Shown piece after piece: positions 51,060 through 60,034 of a DNA stretch of 64,000 bases. The first letter of the stretch is position 1. Each line of letters opens with the position of its first letter. This stretch comes from Halodurantibacterium daqingensis (lineage in GTDB: Bacteria > Pseudomonadota > Alphaproteobacteria > Rhodobacterales > Rhodobacteraceae), in NCBI RefSeq assembly GCF_042666235.1, contig NZ_JBHTFQ010000008.1, positions 1 to 64,000 of the forward strand, given 5' to 3'. Below the pieces are notes generated by a model. That model was not told the DNA's origin. It saw only the letters and a list, made by a program, of their open reading frames with translations, and did not search any database. The position numbers and the translations under genes were made by a program.

Positions 51060-52037
51060 TCAGCTTTGCAGGAGGCCCAGCTTGATCATCTGATGGCGCA
51101 GTGCGTGGCGCGACAGGCCGAGGGCGCGCGCCGCATCACCCGGGTTGCCATCGGCCTCTGACAGCGCCTTGGCGATCAGGCCGCGCTGAAAGGCCTCGGT
51201 TGCGGCGTGATAATCCCCGCCGCCGTCGCCCGGTGCTTCGGCCGGAATGTCTCCCGGCTTGATGACATTGCGCAGGATCCGGTCAGGCAGATGACGCGGC
51301 AGGATGATGTCTTCCTCCTCGAGGATGAAGATCCGCTCCAGAAGGTTCTCAAGCTCGCGCACATTGCCGGGCCATGAATAGCGCAGGAAGATGTCCTCGG
51401 CTTCGGGCGCCAGTCCGCGGACTGTCCGGCCATAGGAACGGTTGAACCGCGCGATGAAGTGCCGCGCAAGCGTCAGGACATCATCGCGCCGGTCGCGCAG
51501 CGCGGGCAGGTTCACCGCCACGACCTGAAGCCGGTAATAAAGATCTTCGCGAAACCGCCCCGATGCGACTTCGGACAGCAGCACCTTGTTCGTCGCGGCG
51601 ATGAAGCGAACATCAACCTTGACCGGTTTGACCGCCCCCACCCGGCGAAACTGCTGCGTGTCCAGAAGCGTCAGAAGTTTCGCCTGAAGCGTCAGATCCA
51701 TTTCCCGGATCTCATCGAGAAACACACTGCCCTGGTTGGCGGCCTCGACCAGCCCCATCTTGCGGTCCACGGCGCCGGTAAAGGCGCCCTTCTCATGGCC
51801 GAACAACTCGGATTCAAGCAGACTCGCCGGCAAGGCCGCGCAGTTGATATCCACGAAATCCCGCGCGGCACGCGATGAAACCTGATGGATCATCCGCGCC
51901 ACCAGCCCCTTGCCGGTACCGGTTTCGCCATAGATCAGCACCGTACGCGTCGGGCTGCGGCCGATCTTTTCGATCAGCCTGCGCAGCGCCTCGATCGTCG
52001 GCGATGATCCGACCAGTTCACTGCCATAATCTGCCAT
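51060..52037 (-). CDS. Sigma-54 activator without a sensory domain
   Basis: A 325-residue enhancer-binding protein made only of the AAA+ domain and a Fis-type helix-turn-helix. Walker A GETGTGKG (37-44), the sigma-54 contact loop GAFTGA (84-89), Walker B SVFLDEI (104-110) and the WPGNVRELENLLERI motif are intact. The last ~40 residues (AKALSEADGNPGDAARALGLSRHALRHQM) bind DNA. There is no receiver, PAS or GAF domain, as in PspF, so activity must be set by level or by a partner protein. It is the last gene of the dpp unit and thus probably activates its own transcription. Confidence 0.88.
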   Translation of the reverse strand: MADYGSELVGSSPTIEALRRLIEKIGRSPTRTVLIYGETGTGKGLVARMIHQVSSRAARDFVDINCAALPASLLESELFGHEKGAFTGAVDRKMGLVEAANQGSVFLDEIREMDLTLQAKLLTLLDTQQFRRVGAVKPVKVDVRFIAATNKVLLSEVASGRFREDLYYRLQVVAVNLPALRDRRDDVLTLARHFIARFNRSYGRTVRGLAPEAEDIFLRYSWPGNVRELENLLERIFILEEEDIILPRHLPDRILRNVIKPGDIPAEAPGDGGGDYHAATEAFQRGLIAKALSEADGNPGDAARALGLSRHALRHQMIKLGLLQS

Positions 52038-52059
52038 GCCATCCTTCGGCGCCGCCCTT

Positions 52060-53121
52060 TCAGCGGCAGGGCGCCACGGCCTGCCAACGGCCCAGGCAGG
52101 GCGTCCCTTCGCTGATCTCCATCGCGCCCAGACTACACGAATAAATCACCGAGGAAATGGTTTCGGACCCTGCACCGCCATCACCGTGCTGGCAGACCGG
52201 GGCACCCTCCGGATCGGGATGCGCAGACAGGAGCGCCTTGCCCGAGGCAACCGTCCAGCTTCGCGTGGGCAGGATGCGCGACAGATAGTCGTGGCGGCTG
52301 TGCGACGTCCCGGCGATCCGGTCATCGTCGCTTTCCAGCGTTTCATCCTGGACAAGGGGATGTCTGAAGTGGTTGGTGCGCCACTGCAAACCGCCCTCTT
52401 CGATGACCGGCCCCGCGGCCGAAAGCTCGACCCCGGCGGTCGCGCCGGACCGGTCGGCCAGCACCAGCGTCCCGCCCCCGGCATGGGGAAGGCTGCGGAT
52501 CAGGGCAAGGGCCTGCGGCACCGTGCGGGCACGCGCAAGCAAGCGCGGCAGCAGGAAATAGCGCAACCAGCCCACCCGGTGCCGGTTCACCGCAACCTGG
52601 GTATCGGCAACCGCCAGCCCTGCCGCATTGATCCCCGACGACCAGGCCGCCAAGCTGCCAAGGCTGCCAAGGCTGAGAACCGATCCGGTTGCAATGTCAG
52701 GTCCGCTGTGGCGCAACACGCATTGGATACCCAGGTGCAGGCCCGAAAAATCCCGGTTCTTCAGCACCATGGGCCCCTCTGGCCCTTGCGCCACCGCGAT
52801 CGCGCTGCATCCCTCGATCAACACGCCGCCGCCTTTCATGTCGCGCAGCGTGCCAAGATGCAGATGTGCAAAAAGATCGGCCTCGGACAGGCCATGCGCC
52901 TCGGCTATGCCCGCGAGTTCATCGAGGCTCTCCGGGTCATGCTCTTCGTGGAAACGGCGTTGCGCGGCCAGATAGGCTTCAGCATCAGCATCAATCAGGC
53001 CGTCGGCGCGGGCCAGTTCGACCCGGCCCACGGTCGCGCGTGCGACAAGCTGTCGATCCGCAGCGCCCTGTTGCGCCACACCCCTCATGCGCGGGGTTCC
53101 GTGCGCGCTGATCTCGATCAT
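52060..53121 (-). CDS. C45-family Ntn hydrolase (acyl-CoA:6-aminopenicillanate acyltransferase-like)
   Basis: A 353-residue member of peptidase family C45. The likely self-processing and nucleophile residue is Cys105 in LIEGCSAIAV, followed by VLKNRDFSG, which matches the N-x-D motif of the family. Cleavage before Cys105 would give a ~104-residue and a ~249-residue chain. Such enzymes make or break amide bonds between acyl groups and amino acids or amino-lactams. Between dppF and the sigma-54 activator, it could process the imported peptide-like compound. No signal peptide, so it acts in the cytoplasm. Confidence 0.72.
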   Translation of the reverse strand: MIEISAHGTPRMRGVAQQGAADRQLVARATVGRVELARADGLIDADAEAYLAAQRRFHEEHDPESLDELAGIAEAHGLSEADLFAHLHLGTLRDMKGGGVLIEGCSAIAVAQGPEGPMVLKNRDFSGLHLGIQCVLRHSGPDIATGSVLSLGSLGSLAAWSSGINAAGLAVADTQVAVNRHRVGWLRYFLLPRLLARARTVPQALALIRSLPHAGGGTLVLADRSGATAGVELSAAGPVIEEGGLQWRTNHFRHPLVQDETLESDDDRIAGTSHSRHDYLSRILPTRSWTVASGKALLSAHPDPEGAPVCQHGDGGAGSETISSVIYSCSLGAMEISEGTPCLGRWQAVAPCR

Positions 53122-54122
53122 CTGACGTCCTCCAGCAGGCTGAGACCTTCCTCAAGCCGATGACAGGCCGCGGAGTGATCCGGACCAATCGCCCGCTTTT
53201 CCGGCACCAGCGTCTTGCAGGCTGCAACGGCCAGGGGGCAACGGGTGTGAAACTTGCAGCCCGCCGGCGGGTTCAGCGGCGAGGGAAGATCACCCTGCAA
53301 CCGAACCCGCGGCCGGCTTCGTCTGGGGCCGACATCCGGCACCGCCGACAGAAGGCTCTGCGTATAGGGATGACGCGGATTCTCGAGAACGGAGATCACA
53401 GGCCCCGATTCAACGATCTCGCCCAGATACATCACCGCGACCCGATCGGCGAGATAGCCAATGACCGAAATATCGTGGCTGATGAACAGATATGTCAGGC
53501 CAAGATCCCGCTTCAGTTCCAGCAGCAGTGCGATGATCTGTGCCTGAATCGAGACATCAAGCGCCGAAACCGGTTCATCACAGACAACGAAATCCGGGTT
53601 CGACACCAGCGCCCGGGCAATCCCGATGCGCTGCCGCTGACCGCCCGAGAACTGATGCGGATAGCGATCCAGCTGCGAGGCGCGCAGACCGACCCGTTCC
53701 AGCACCTCGGCAGTGATGCGGCGCGCTTCCGCGCCACTGGCGATGCCGTGCAGCGCAAGCGGCAACCCCACGATATCGGCGACGGTGCGGCGCGGGTTCA
53801 GGCTGGCATAGGGGTCCTGAAAGATGATCTGCATCCGCCGGCGCATCGCCTTCAATTCCGCAGCAGGCAGGGCGGTGACATCGGTGCCATCGAACACAAC
53901 GCGGCCGGAACTCGGCTCGTGCAGACGCAGGATCGCGCGGCCAAGTGTGGATTTGCCGCAGCCCGATTCACCGATCAGGCCAAGGATCTCGCCCTTCTTC
54001 ACGCTCAGCGACACGCCGTTGACCGCACGCACCACACGCTGCGGCGCCCCGGTCAGGCGCTGGCCCAGCGACCGGTTGAACACATAGTGTTTCGAGAGGT
54101 TCTCGACCCGCAAAAGGCTCAT
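53118..54122 (-). CDS. dppF: Oligopeptide-type ABC transporter ATPase F
   Basis: A 334-residue ATPase from the ATG at 54122: Walker A GESGCGKST, signature FSGGQRQRIGIARAL, Walker B FVVCDEPVSALD, and the C-terminal oligopeptide domain with cysteines (CKFHTRCPLAVAACK) typical of DppF/OppF. It pairs with DppD; start and stop overlap the adjacent genes. Confidence 0.92.
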   Translation of the reverse strand: MSLLRVENLSKHYVFNRSLGQRLTGAPQRVVRAVNGVSLSVKKGEILGLIGESGCGKSTLGRAILRLHEPSSGRVVFDGTDVTALPAAELKAMRRRMQIIFQDPYASLNPRRTVADIVGLPLALHGIASGAEARRITAEVLERVGLRASQLDRYPHQFSGGQRQRIGIARALVSNPDFVVCDEPVSALDVSIQAQIIALLLELKRDLGLTYLFISHDISVIGYLADRVAVMYLGEIVESGPVISVLENPRHPYTQSLLSAVPDVGPRRSRPRVRLQGDLPSPLNPPAGCKFHTRCPLAVAACKTLVPEKRAIGPDHSAACHRLEEGLSLLEDVR

Positions 54123-55108
54123 GTCATCTCCTCCAGCCGCAGGCAGCGCGCGCCGCGCCCCGGGCCTGCCTCGAACATCGGCACATCGACCATGCATTCG
54201 GGACGGGCCAGCGGACAGCGCGAATGGAACCGGCATTGCGGCGGCAGGCCGACCAGATCGGGCACCTGCCCCTCGATCGGGGTCAGGGGCTGGCCCCGCA
54301 GGGCCGGCCGCGGGATCGAGGCCAGAAGCCCCCGTGTATAGGGATGGCGTGGCTGGGCGATCACCTCATCGGTCGGCCCTTCCTCCACCACCTGTCCGGC
54401 ATACATCACCATCACCCGGTCGCAGTGCTCCGCCACCACACCAAGGTCGTGGGTAATGAGAACCACCGCCATTCCAAGCCGCGCCCGGATATCGGAAATC
54501 AGCTCAAGAACCTGCGCCTGGATCGTGACATCGAGCGCCGTGGTCGGCTCATCAGCGACAAGCAGCTTTGGCCGGCAGGCCAGCGCGATGGCGATCATGA
54601 TCCGCTGCCGCATGCCCCCGGAAAATTCATGCGGATATTGCCGCAGGCGCTGATCGGGCGACGGAATGCCCACAAGGCCCAGCATCTCGACCGCGCGGTC
54701 GCGGATCGCGGCGCGCCGGGCCATGCGGCCCCTTGGCAGGGTTTCGTCATGCGCCTCGAGCACTTCCGCAAGCTGTTGCCCGACGGTCAGCGCCGGGTTC
54801 AGCGCCGTCAGCGCATCCTGCATCGTCATGGCTATATCGCGGCCCCTGATGGCACGCATTTCCTCACCCGACATGGCGCGCAGATCCTGCCCGTCGAAGA
54901 AGATCGTGCCCTGCGTCACCCGCCCCGGTGAACGCACCAACCCCATGACGCTGGAGAAGGTCACGGATTTTCCCGACCCGCTTTCGCCCACAACACCCAG
55001 GCATTCGCCGCGCGACACCTTCAGGCTGACGCCATCCACGGCACGCACAAGACCGGCGCGTGCAACGAATTCGGTACGCAGGTTCGTGACTTCAAGAAGC
55101 ACGGTCAT
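54119..55108 (-). CDS. dppD: Oligopeptide-type ABC transporter ATPase D
   Basis: A 329-residue ATPase: Walker A GESGSGKSV, Q-loop TMQDALTALNPALTVG, signature FSGGMRQRIMIAIAL, Walker B LLVADEPTTALD and the CRFHSRCPLARPECM cysteine tail of DppD/OppD, which can carry an iron-sulfur cluster in relatives. It overlaps dppC and dppF by four bases each. Confidence 0.92.
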   Translation of the reverse strand: MTVLLEVTNLRTEFVARAGLVRAVDGVSLKVSRGECLGVVGESGSGKSVTFSSVMGLVRSPGRVTQGTIFFDGQDLRAMSGEEMRAIRGRDIAMTMQDALTALNPALTVGQQLAEVLEAHDETLPRGRMARRAAIRDRAVEMLGLVGIPSPDQRLRQYPHEFSGGMRQRIMIAIALACRPKLLVADEPTTALDVTIQAQVLELISDIRARLGMAVVLITHDLGVVAEHCDRVMVMYAGQVVEEGPTDEVIAQPRHPYTRGLLASIPRPALRGQPLTPIEGQVPDLVGLPPQCRFHSRCPLARPECMVDVPMFEAGPGRGARCLRLEEMT

Positions 55109-55998
55109 TCGCTGAACCTCGGATCAAAGGCATCGCGCAGCGCCTGGCTGGCCACGTTGATCGCCAGCACCAGAAGCAGGATCGCAACGCCGGGGAAGGT
55201 CGAGACCCACCAGGCTTCGAGGATGAAGGCGCGCCCGTCCGCAACCATGCTGCCCCAGCTTGCAGTGGGCGGCTGCACCCCAAGTCCGAGGAAGGACAGC
55301 GACGCCTCGAGGATGATGACATTGGCCATGCGGATGGTCGAAACCACGATGACGGGCGACAGGATGTTCGGCAGGATTTCGCGCCACATGATGTGCCTGG
55401 ACCCGGCGCCAAGCGCACGCGCGGCCTCGACATATTCCAGTTCGCGCACCGCAAGCGTTTCGCCGCGCACCACCCGGCAGGGGATCACCCATTCCTTGTA
55501 GGCGAGTGCCAGCACGATGTTGAACAGTCCCGGCCCCATCATCGCCATCAGGCCGATTGCGAAGATCAGGTAGGGAAAGCCCAGCAGGATATCCACCACC
55601 CGGCCGATCACCACATCCACCCAGCCCCGGAAATACCCCGCGGCCAGCCCGGCGAGGATGCCGACGCCAGTGGCAAGCACGATCACCGCCACGCCGATGA
55701 AGATCGAGATCCGCGCGCCATAGATGATCCGCGACAGGATATCGCGCCCCAGCGCATCGCATCCCAGCAGGAAGGCCCATTCCCCGCCCGGCATCCATGC
55801 CGGCGGTTGCAGACGGCGCATGAGATCGGTTTCGTTCGGGTCCTGCGGTGCGACAAGCGGGGCCGCCACTGCCATGATGACAAAGATCAGAACCACGATG
55901 ACCGAGGCCATTCCCAGCCGATTGCTACGGAATTCACGCAGGTTGCGGCGAAAGAGAGAATCGGCCTGCGGTGCGGGGGCGAAAGCTGCGTCGCTCAC
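55105..55998 (-). CDS. dppC: Oligopeptide-type ABC transporter permease C
   Basis: A 297-residue DppC/OppC permease with an N-terminal cytoplasmic tail, six membrane helices and the EAA loop (EYVEAARALGAGSRHIMWREILPN). I start it at the GTG at 55998, which overlaps the dppB stop as a GTGA; a longer reading upstream would overlap dppB by over 150 bases and is unlikely. Confidence 0.9.
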   Translation of the reverse strand: MSDAAFAPAPQADSLFRRNLREFRSNRLGMASVIVVLIFVIMAVAAPLVAPQDPNETDLMRRLQPPAWMPGGEWAFLLGCDALGRDILSRIIYGARISIFIGVAVIVLATGVGILAGLAAGYFRGWVDVVIGRVVDILLGFPYLIFAIGLMAMMGPGLFNIVLALAYKEWVIPCRVVRGETLAVRELEYVEAARALGAGSRHIMWREILPNILSPVIVVSTIRMANVIILEASLSFLGLGVQPPTASWGSMVADGRAFILEAWWVSTFPGVAILLLVLAINVASQALRDAFDPRFSE

Positions 55999-57002
55999 AA
56001 TTTCACCCGCGGATTCAAGAGCGTGTAAAGGATATCGGCCAGGAAGTTCAGCAGCACATAGGTTACCGCGTAAAGCAGCACCGCCGCCTGGACGAGCGGG
56101 TAGTTCCGCAGGAAGATGCTTTCCACGACCAGACGGCCCAGCCCAGGCCATCCGAACACGGTCTCGACGATCATGTTGCCGCCCAGAAGGCTGCCGGTTT
56201 CGATCGCCGCAACAGAAACCGTGGGGATCAGCGCGTTCTTCAGCGCGTGCCGATAAAGCACAAGCCGGCGTGGCAATCCCTTGGCCTCGGCGAAGGTGAT
56301 GTAGTCCTGGCGCATGACCTCAAGCATCGAGGTGCGGGTCACCCGCATCAGGATCGCGGTCATCGGCAGGCCCAGCGTGATCGCCGGTAGCAGCAGATAG
56401 CGCAGCGCCTCGCCGAAGGCCGAGACATTGCCCGCCACCAGCGTGTCGATCAGCAGAAAGCCGGTGACCGTGGGCACCTCGCTGGAATAGCCGATCCGAC
56501 CCGAGACAGGCAGGATCTGGAGATGGACCGCGAACAGCATGATCAGCAGGATACCGAACCAGAATCCGGGCAGCGACACCCCCAAGAGCGAACCGATCGT
56601 CGCCAGCCGGTCAAAGACCGAGTTCTTGCGGATGGCGGCCAGAACCCCAAGGGGGATGGCCGTCACCAGCGCCACGATCAGCGCAACAAGGCTCAGCTCG
56701 ATCGTTGCAGGCAGCCGTTCGGCGATCACATCGGCAACCGGCCGTCCGTGATAGTAGCTTTGCCCGAAGTCGAACCGCACCGCATCAGCGACAAAGCGCA
56801 GGAACCGTTCCGCAAGGGGCCGGTCCAGCCCCAGTTCGCGGCGCAGTTCAGCCTCTTGCTCGGGGGTGATCGACTGTTCGCCTACCATGATCTGAACCGG
56901 ATCGCCGGGGGTCAGGGCCAGCATCACGAAGACGATCAGACTGACCCCAAGCAACACGGGGATGAGCTGGATGATGCGCTCCAGCAGCTTTCCGAGGCTC
57001 AT
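55995..57002 (-). CDS. dppB: Oligopeptide-type ABC transporter permease B
   Basis: A 335-residue DppB/OppB permease: first helix LIPVLLGVSLIVFVMLALTPGDPV, periplasmic region ITPEQEAELRRELGLDRPL, and the EAA loop DYITFAEAKGLPRRLVLYRHALKNALIP. Twenty-two bases separate it from dppA. Confidence 0.93.
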   Translation of the reverse strand: MSLGKLLERIIQLIPVLLGVSLIVFVMLALTPGDPVQIMVGEQSITPEQEAELRRELGLDRPLAERFLRFVADAVRFDFGQSYYHGRPVADVIAERLPATIELSLVALIVALVTAIPLGVLAAIRKNSVFDRLATIGSLLGVSLPGFWFGILLIMLFAVHLQILPVSGRIGYSSEVPTVTGFLLIDTLVAGNVSAFGEALRYLLLPAITLGLPMTAILMRVTRTSMLEVMRQDYITFAEAKGLPRRLVLYRHALKNALIPTVSVAAIETGSLLGGNMIVETVFGWPGLGRLVVESIFLRNYPLVQAAVLLYAVTYVLLNFLADILYTLLNPRVKL

Positions 57003-57024
57003 CCCCGTTCCTCCCGATCCAGGA

Positions 57025-58563
57025 TCAATTCAGGCAGGCGTCATGCAGGTTGATGCGGCTGTCAGCACTGGGCTGCCAACCCGACACGCGCTTCGAGACA
57101 CCATAGATGTCCTTGGGCACCCAGAGATAGACATAGGGTTGGTCGGCGTTGATCATCAGCTCGGCCTCGTGGTACATGGCCGCGCGTTTTTCGCTATCCA
57201 GCTCGATCGCGGCGGCATCCAGCAATGCGTCCAGCTCCGGATTGGAATAGCCGGCCGAATTGCCGCGGTCGTTGGTTCTGTGGGTCGGCGTGAAGATATC
57301 GAACGGATCAAGCGAGCCGTTGCCCCAGCTGGTAAAGTACATGTCGCCGCTTTTGGCACCGCCCTTGGTGCGCCACTTGTCGGTCAGCTGCGCGCCCTCG
57401 CCCACAGCCACGGTCGTGCGGATGCCAGCCTTGCTGAGCATCGAGGCAATGGCCTCGGCCGTGTCCTTGAAGGGGCCTTCGGTATCCAGGGTGATGTCGA
57501 TCCCGTTCGGAAAACCCGCCTCGGCCAGAAGGGCCTTGGCCCGTTCGGGATCGTAGCCCAGGCTGGGCAGGCTGCTGGCGCCGAAAGCATCGGGCGACAG
57601 GATGCCATCGATCGGGGCGGCCGTGCCGCCAAGGATGCGATCGATGATCAGATCCTTGTCGATCGCCATTGCCGCAGCCTGGCGCACCCTCAGATCATCG
57701 AAATGCTCACCCTCCATGTTCATTGCGATGAAGAAGCTGCGGGTGCCGTTCACCGTCATCACCTCGGTGCCGTCATTCGCCTCGACCTGCGCCATGGAGA
57801 AGACCGGAAGTTCGTTGATGATATGCACCTCGCCCGCCAGCAGGGCGGCAACGCGGCTGGCGCTTTCGGGGATGATCTTGAAGATCACGCGATCCACACA
57901 GGCCTTGCCTACCGGGGCAATGTCGGCCGCGCCGCCATAGTAGTCGTCGAACCGCTCCATGATGACCGCGTCGCCCTTGCGCCATTCGACCAGCCGGAAG
58001 GGGCCGGTTCCGTTGACGGCGGTCGCAAGGCCTTCGTTGCCTTGCGCTTCCACGAATGCGCGCGAAACGATCTGCTGGTTCGGCAACATCGCCGGCAGGA
58101 TCGGCCAGGGCTCGGACAGCACGATGCGCACCGTGTCAGGTGCCGTCACCTCGACCGAGGCTACGGGCCCGATCAGGGACTGGCGCGGACTGGTCTGGCC
58201 GCCCATCGCGCCCTCAAGCGCAATCCGGTCAAGCGTGAACTTCACATCCTCGGCGGTCATCTCGCTTCCGTCATGGAACTTGATGCCCGACCGTATCTTG
58301 AATTCGTATTCGGTGGCCGAGATCTGAGTCATCGACTCCGCAATTTCGGGCACGACCAGCATGTTTGCGTCGCGGGTCAGCAACCCGTCATGAAGGTTGC
58401 GAATTATGGTCTCGGTTTCCCGGTTGCGGTGGTTCGCAGGATCCAGCGTATCGGCGTCCCGGGTGAAACCGACGATCAGATCTGCGGCGCTGACGGTCGT
58501 GGGCATCAGGGCCGGAGAGAAGGCCAAGGCCGTGGCCATCAGAAGGCGCGGAAGGGTCTTCAT
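57025..58563 (-). CDS. dppA: Oligopeptide-type ABC transporter, substrate-binding protein
   Basis: A 512-residue family-5 solute-binding protein with a Sec signal (MKTLPRLLMATALAFSPALM, cleavage near TVSAAD). Landmarks are GFTRDADTLDPANHRN, the IRSGIKFHDGSEMTAEDVKFTLDRI block, and TVNGTRSFFIAMNM. The first gene of the sigma-54 controlled unit, with GGGAG just before the ATG. Such proteins bind di- and oligopeptides, opines, glutathione or other amide compounds; the ligand is unknown. Confidence 0.92.
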   Translation of the reverse strand: MKTLPRLLMATALAFSPALMPTTVSAADLIVGFTRDADTLDPANHRNRETETIIRNLHDGLLTRDANMLVVPEIAESMTQISATEYEFKIRSGIKFHDGSEMTAEDVKFTLDRIALEGAMGGQTSPRQSLIGPVASVEVTAPDTVRIVLSEPWPILPAMLPNQQIVSRAFVEAQGNEGLATAVNGTGPFRLVEWRKGDAVIMERFDDYYGGAADIAPVGKACVDRVIFKIIPESASRVAALLAGEVHIINELPVFSMAQVEANDGTEVMTVNGTRSFFIAMNMEGEHFDDLRVRQAAAMAIDKDLIIDRILGGTAAPIDGILSPDAFGASSLPSLGYDPERAKALLAEAGFPNGIDITLDTEGPFKDTAEAIASMLSKAGIRTTVAVGEGAQLTDKWRTKGGAKSGDMYFTSWGNGSLDPFDIFTPTHRTNDRGNSAGYSNPELDALLDAAAIELDSEKRAAMYHEAELMINADQPYVYLWVPKDIYGVSKRVSGWQPSADSRINLHDACLN

Positions 58564-58636
58564 TGATAATCTCCCTTGTGAAAGTGCCCCATGTTCGGGT
58601 GCCGTGGTCCTTGTTGAGCCGGACATACAGCAATGA

Positions 58637-58653
58637 TGCACAAGACGTGCCAG
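58637..58653 (-). promoter_or_regulatory. Sigma-54 (-24/-12) promoter of dppA
   Basis: The minus strand reads CTGGCACGTCTTGTGCA: a perfect TGGCACG -24 box, exactly ten bases between GG and GC, and GTGCA at -12 (consensus TTGCA, one mismatch). The start would fall near 58626, giving a ~60-base leader before dppA. It lies in the 169-bp gap downstream of the rpoN paralogue. Confidence 0.75.
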
Positions 58654-58732
58654 TGATTTGCCTTGGCCCGCTGCGGCAGGGGCCGGGCCCTGTGCCGCGA
58701 AAGCGTGATCTTCACGCAGAAGGGTTTGCAGA

Positions 58733-60034
58733 TCACGCCGGGCGGCGGCGCGCGGCCCGCGGCGGGATATGTGCCAGACCACGATATTTGGCCACCGTCC
58801 GACGGGCCAGTGCCGCTCCGTCTGGCAGAAGAAGGCTCGCGATCTCGGCATCGGTCAGCGGGCGGCTCGGGTTTTCTCCGGCCACAAGCGTGCGCATCCG
58901 TTCCAGCACCGCCTGCACCGAAAGCGGGTCTTCCTGGCGCCGGGCCGCAGGGGCCGGGGCACACGTCAGGTCCCGCAGACGCAGCGTGCACCCGGGCGTT
59001 TTCAGATGCAGCGCGGCGGTCACACGGCTGACGGTGCTGCGATGCAATCCTGTGGCTCGCGCGATGTCATTGATCGTCAATGCCGCCAACGGGCCGAAGC
59101 CTCGCAGATGCCCGTCCTGCCGCGCGACGATTTCCGAGGCGATCGACAACACCGTTTCATGGCGCCTTTCCAGCGCATGAACGAGGGCGCGCGCCTCGCG
59201 CAGGGCATCGGGCGTTCCGCTACCGGTGCGCAGCGTCAGCACGGGGGTTGTCCGCGCGTTCAGTTCCACCAGCCAGCCTTCTCCATTCCGGCGCAAGACA
59301 AGATCTGGCGGCCGCGCCTCCTCGGGCGCGCGCGAAAAATCCGCACCGGGTTTCGGATCAAGCCGGCGCAAGGCGCGCGCCATCGACAGAACCTGATCCA
59401 CGGTACATTCACAAACTGCGGCCAACGTTTCGGTGTCGCCCGCGGCAAGCAGCGGGAGGTTCGACAGAAGTGCCTCGAAAGCCGGCGTCAGAAGCCCGAG
59501 ATCCCCGGCCTGAAGCCGCAGACATTCCGACAGCGAGCGAGCAAAAAGCCCGCTTGGCTCGGCGCCCTGCAACTGGCGAAGAACCTTGGCCGCGCGTGCA
59601 GGGGCCACCCCCGCCTCGGCGGCGATCTCGTCCAGATCCGTGCCCAGCCAGCCCGAAGGCTCCAGCGCCTCGAGAAAGGCGAACGCAAGCGGCCTGTCCG
59701 CCGGATCGCGTACCAGCAGCGGCAGTTGCGCGGTCAGATGAGCAATCAGACCCGGATCGCCAGCAGCGATTCTGTCGGTATCCTGACCGCCTGCGCCGGC
59801 GGCAGCCTCCGGCCGCACCCGCGCCCGGGCGGGTGACGGCGGCGTCACCTCGCGCATGAGCCGCAGCCAGGTCTCGGGTTCGGTGGCCGAGGCGAGGCGC
59901 AGCAAAGGATTTCCGGCCTGCAGATCGGCAAGCCGGGCCGAAAGGGCGGCATTGGGCATGGCGAGAAAGGCGATTGCCTGCCTCAGCATCGGCGTCATCG
60001 CCAGGACACCACGCTGCCCAATGCCCAGATTCAT
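58733..60034 (-). CDS. rpoN: RNA polymerase sigma-54 factor paralogue
   Basis: A 433-residue sigma-54 factor, shorter than the usual ~480-500. Region I (7-48, LAMTPMLRQAIAFLAMPNAA to GNPLLRL) contacts the activator. The core-binding part contains LDPKPGADF and LVELNARTTPVLTL. The helix-turn-helix is at 322-340 (NDIARATGLHRSTVSRVTA) and the RpoN box at 410-419 is ARRTVAKYRG. Region II and the segment after the core-binding domain are shortened. It sits immediately upstream of its probable targets rather than in the usual lptB-rpoN-hpf setting, so it is an accessory copy. Rhodobacter species are known to hold several specialised rpoN genes. Confidence 0.92.
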   Translation of the reverse strand: MNLGIGQRGVLAMTPMLRQAIAFLAMPNAALSARLADLQAGNPLLRLASATEPETWLRLMREVTPPSPARARVRPEAAAGAGGQDTDRIAAGDPGLIAHLTAQLPLLVRDPADRPLAFAFLEALEPSGWLGTDLDEIAAEAGVAPARAAKVLRQLQGAEPSGLFARSLSECLRLQAGDLGLLTPAFEALLSNLPLLAAGDTETLAAVCECTVDQVLSMARALRRLDPKPGADFSRAPEEARPPDLVLRRNGEGWLVELNARTTPVLTLRTGSGTPDALREARALVHALERRHETVLSIASEIVARQDGHLRGFGPLAALTINDIARATGLHRSTVSRVTAALHLKTPGCTLRLRDLTCAPAPAARRQEDPLSVQAVLERMRTLVAGENPSRPLTDAEIASLLLPDGAALARRTVAKYRGLAHIPPRAARRRPA

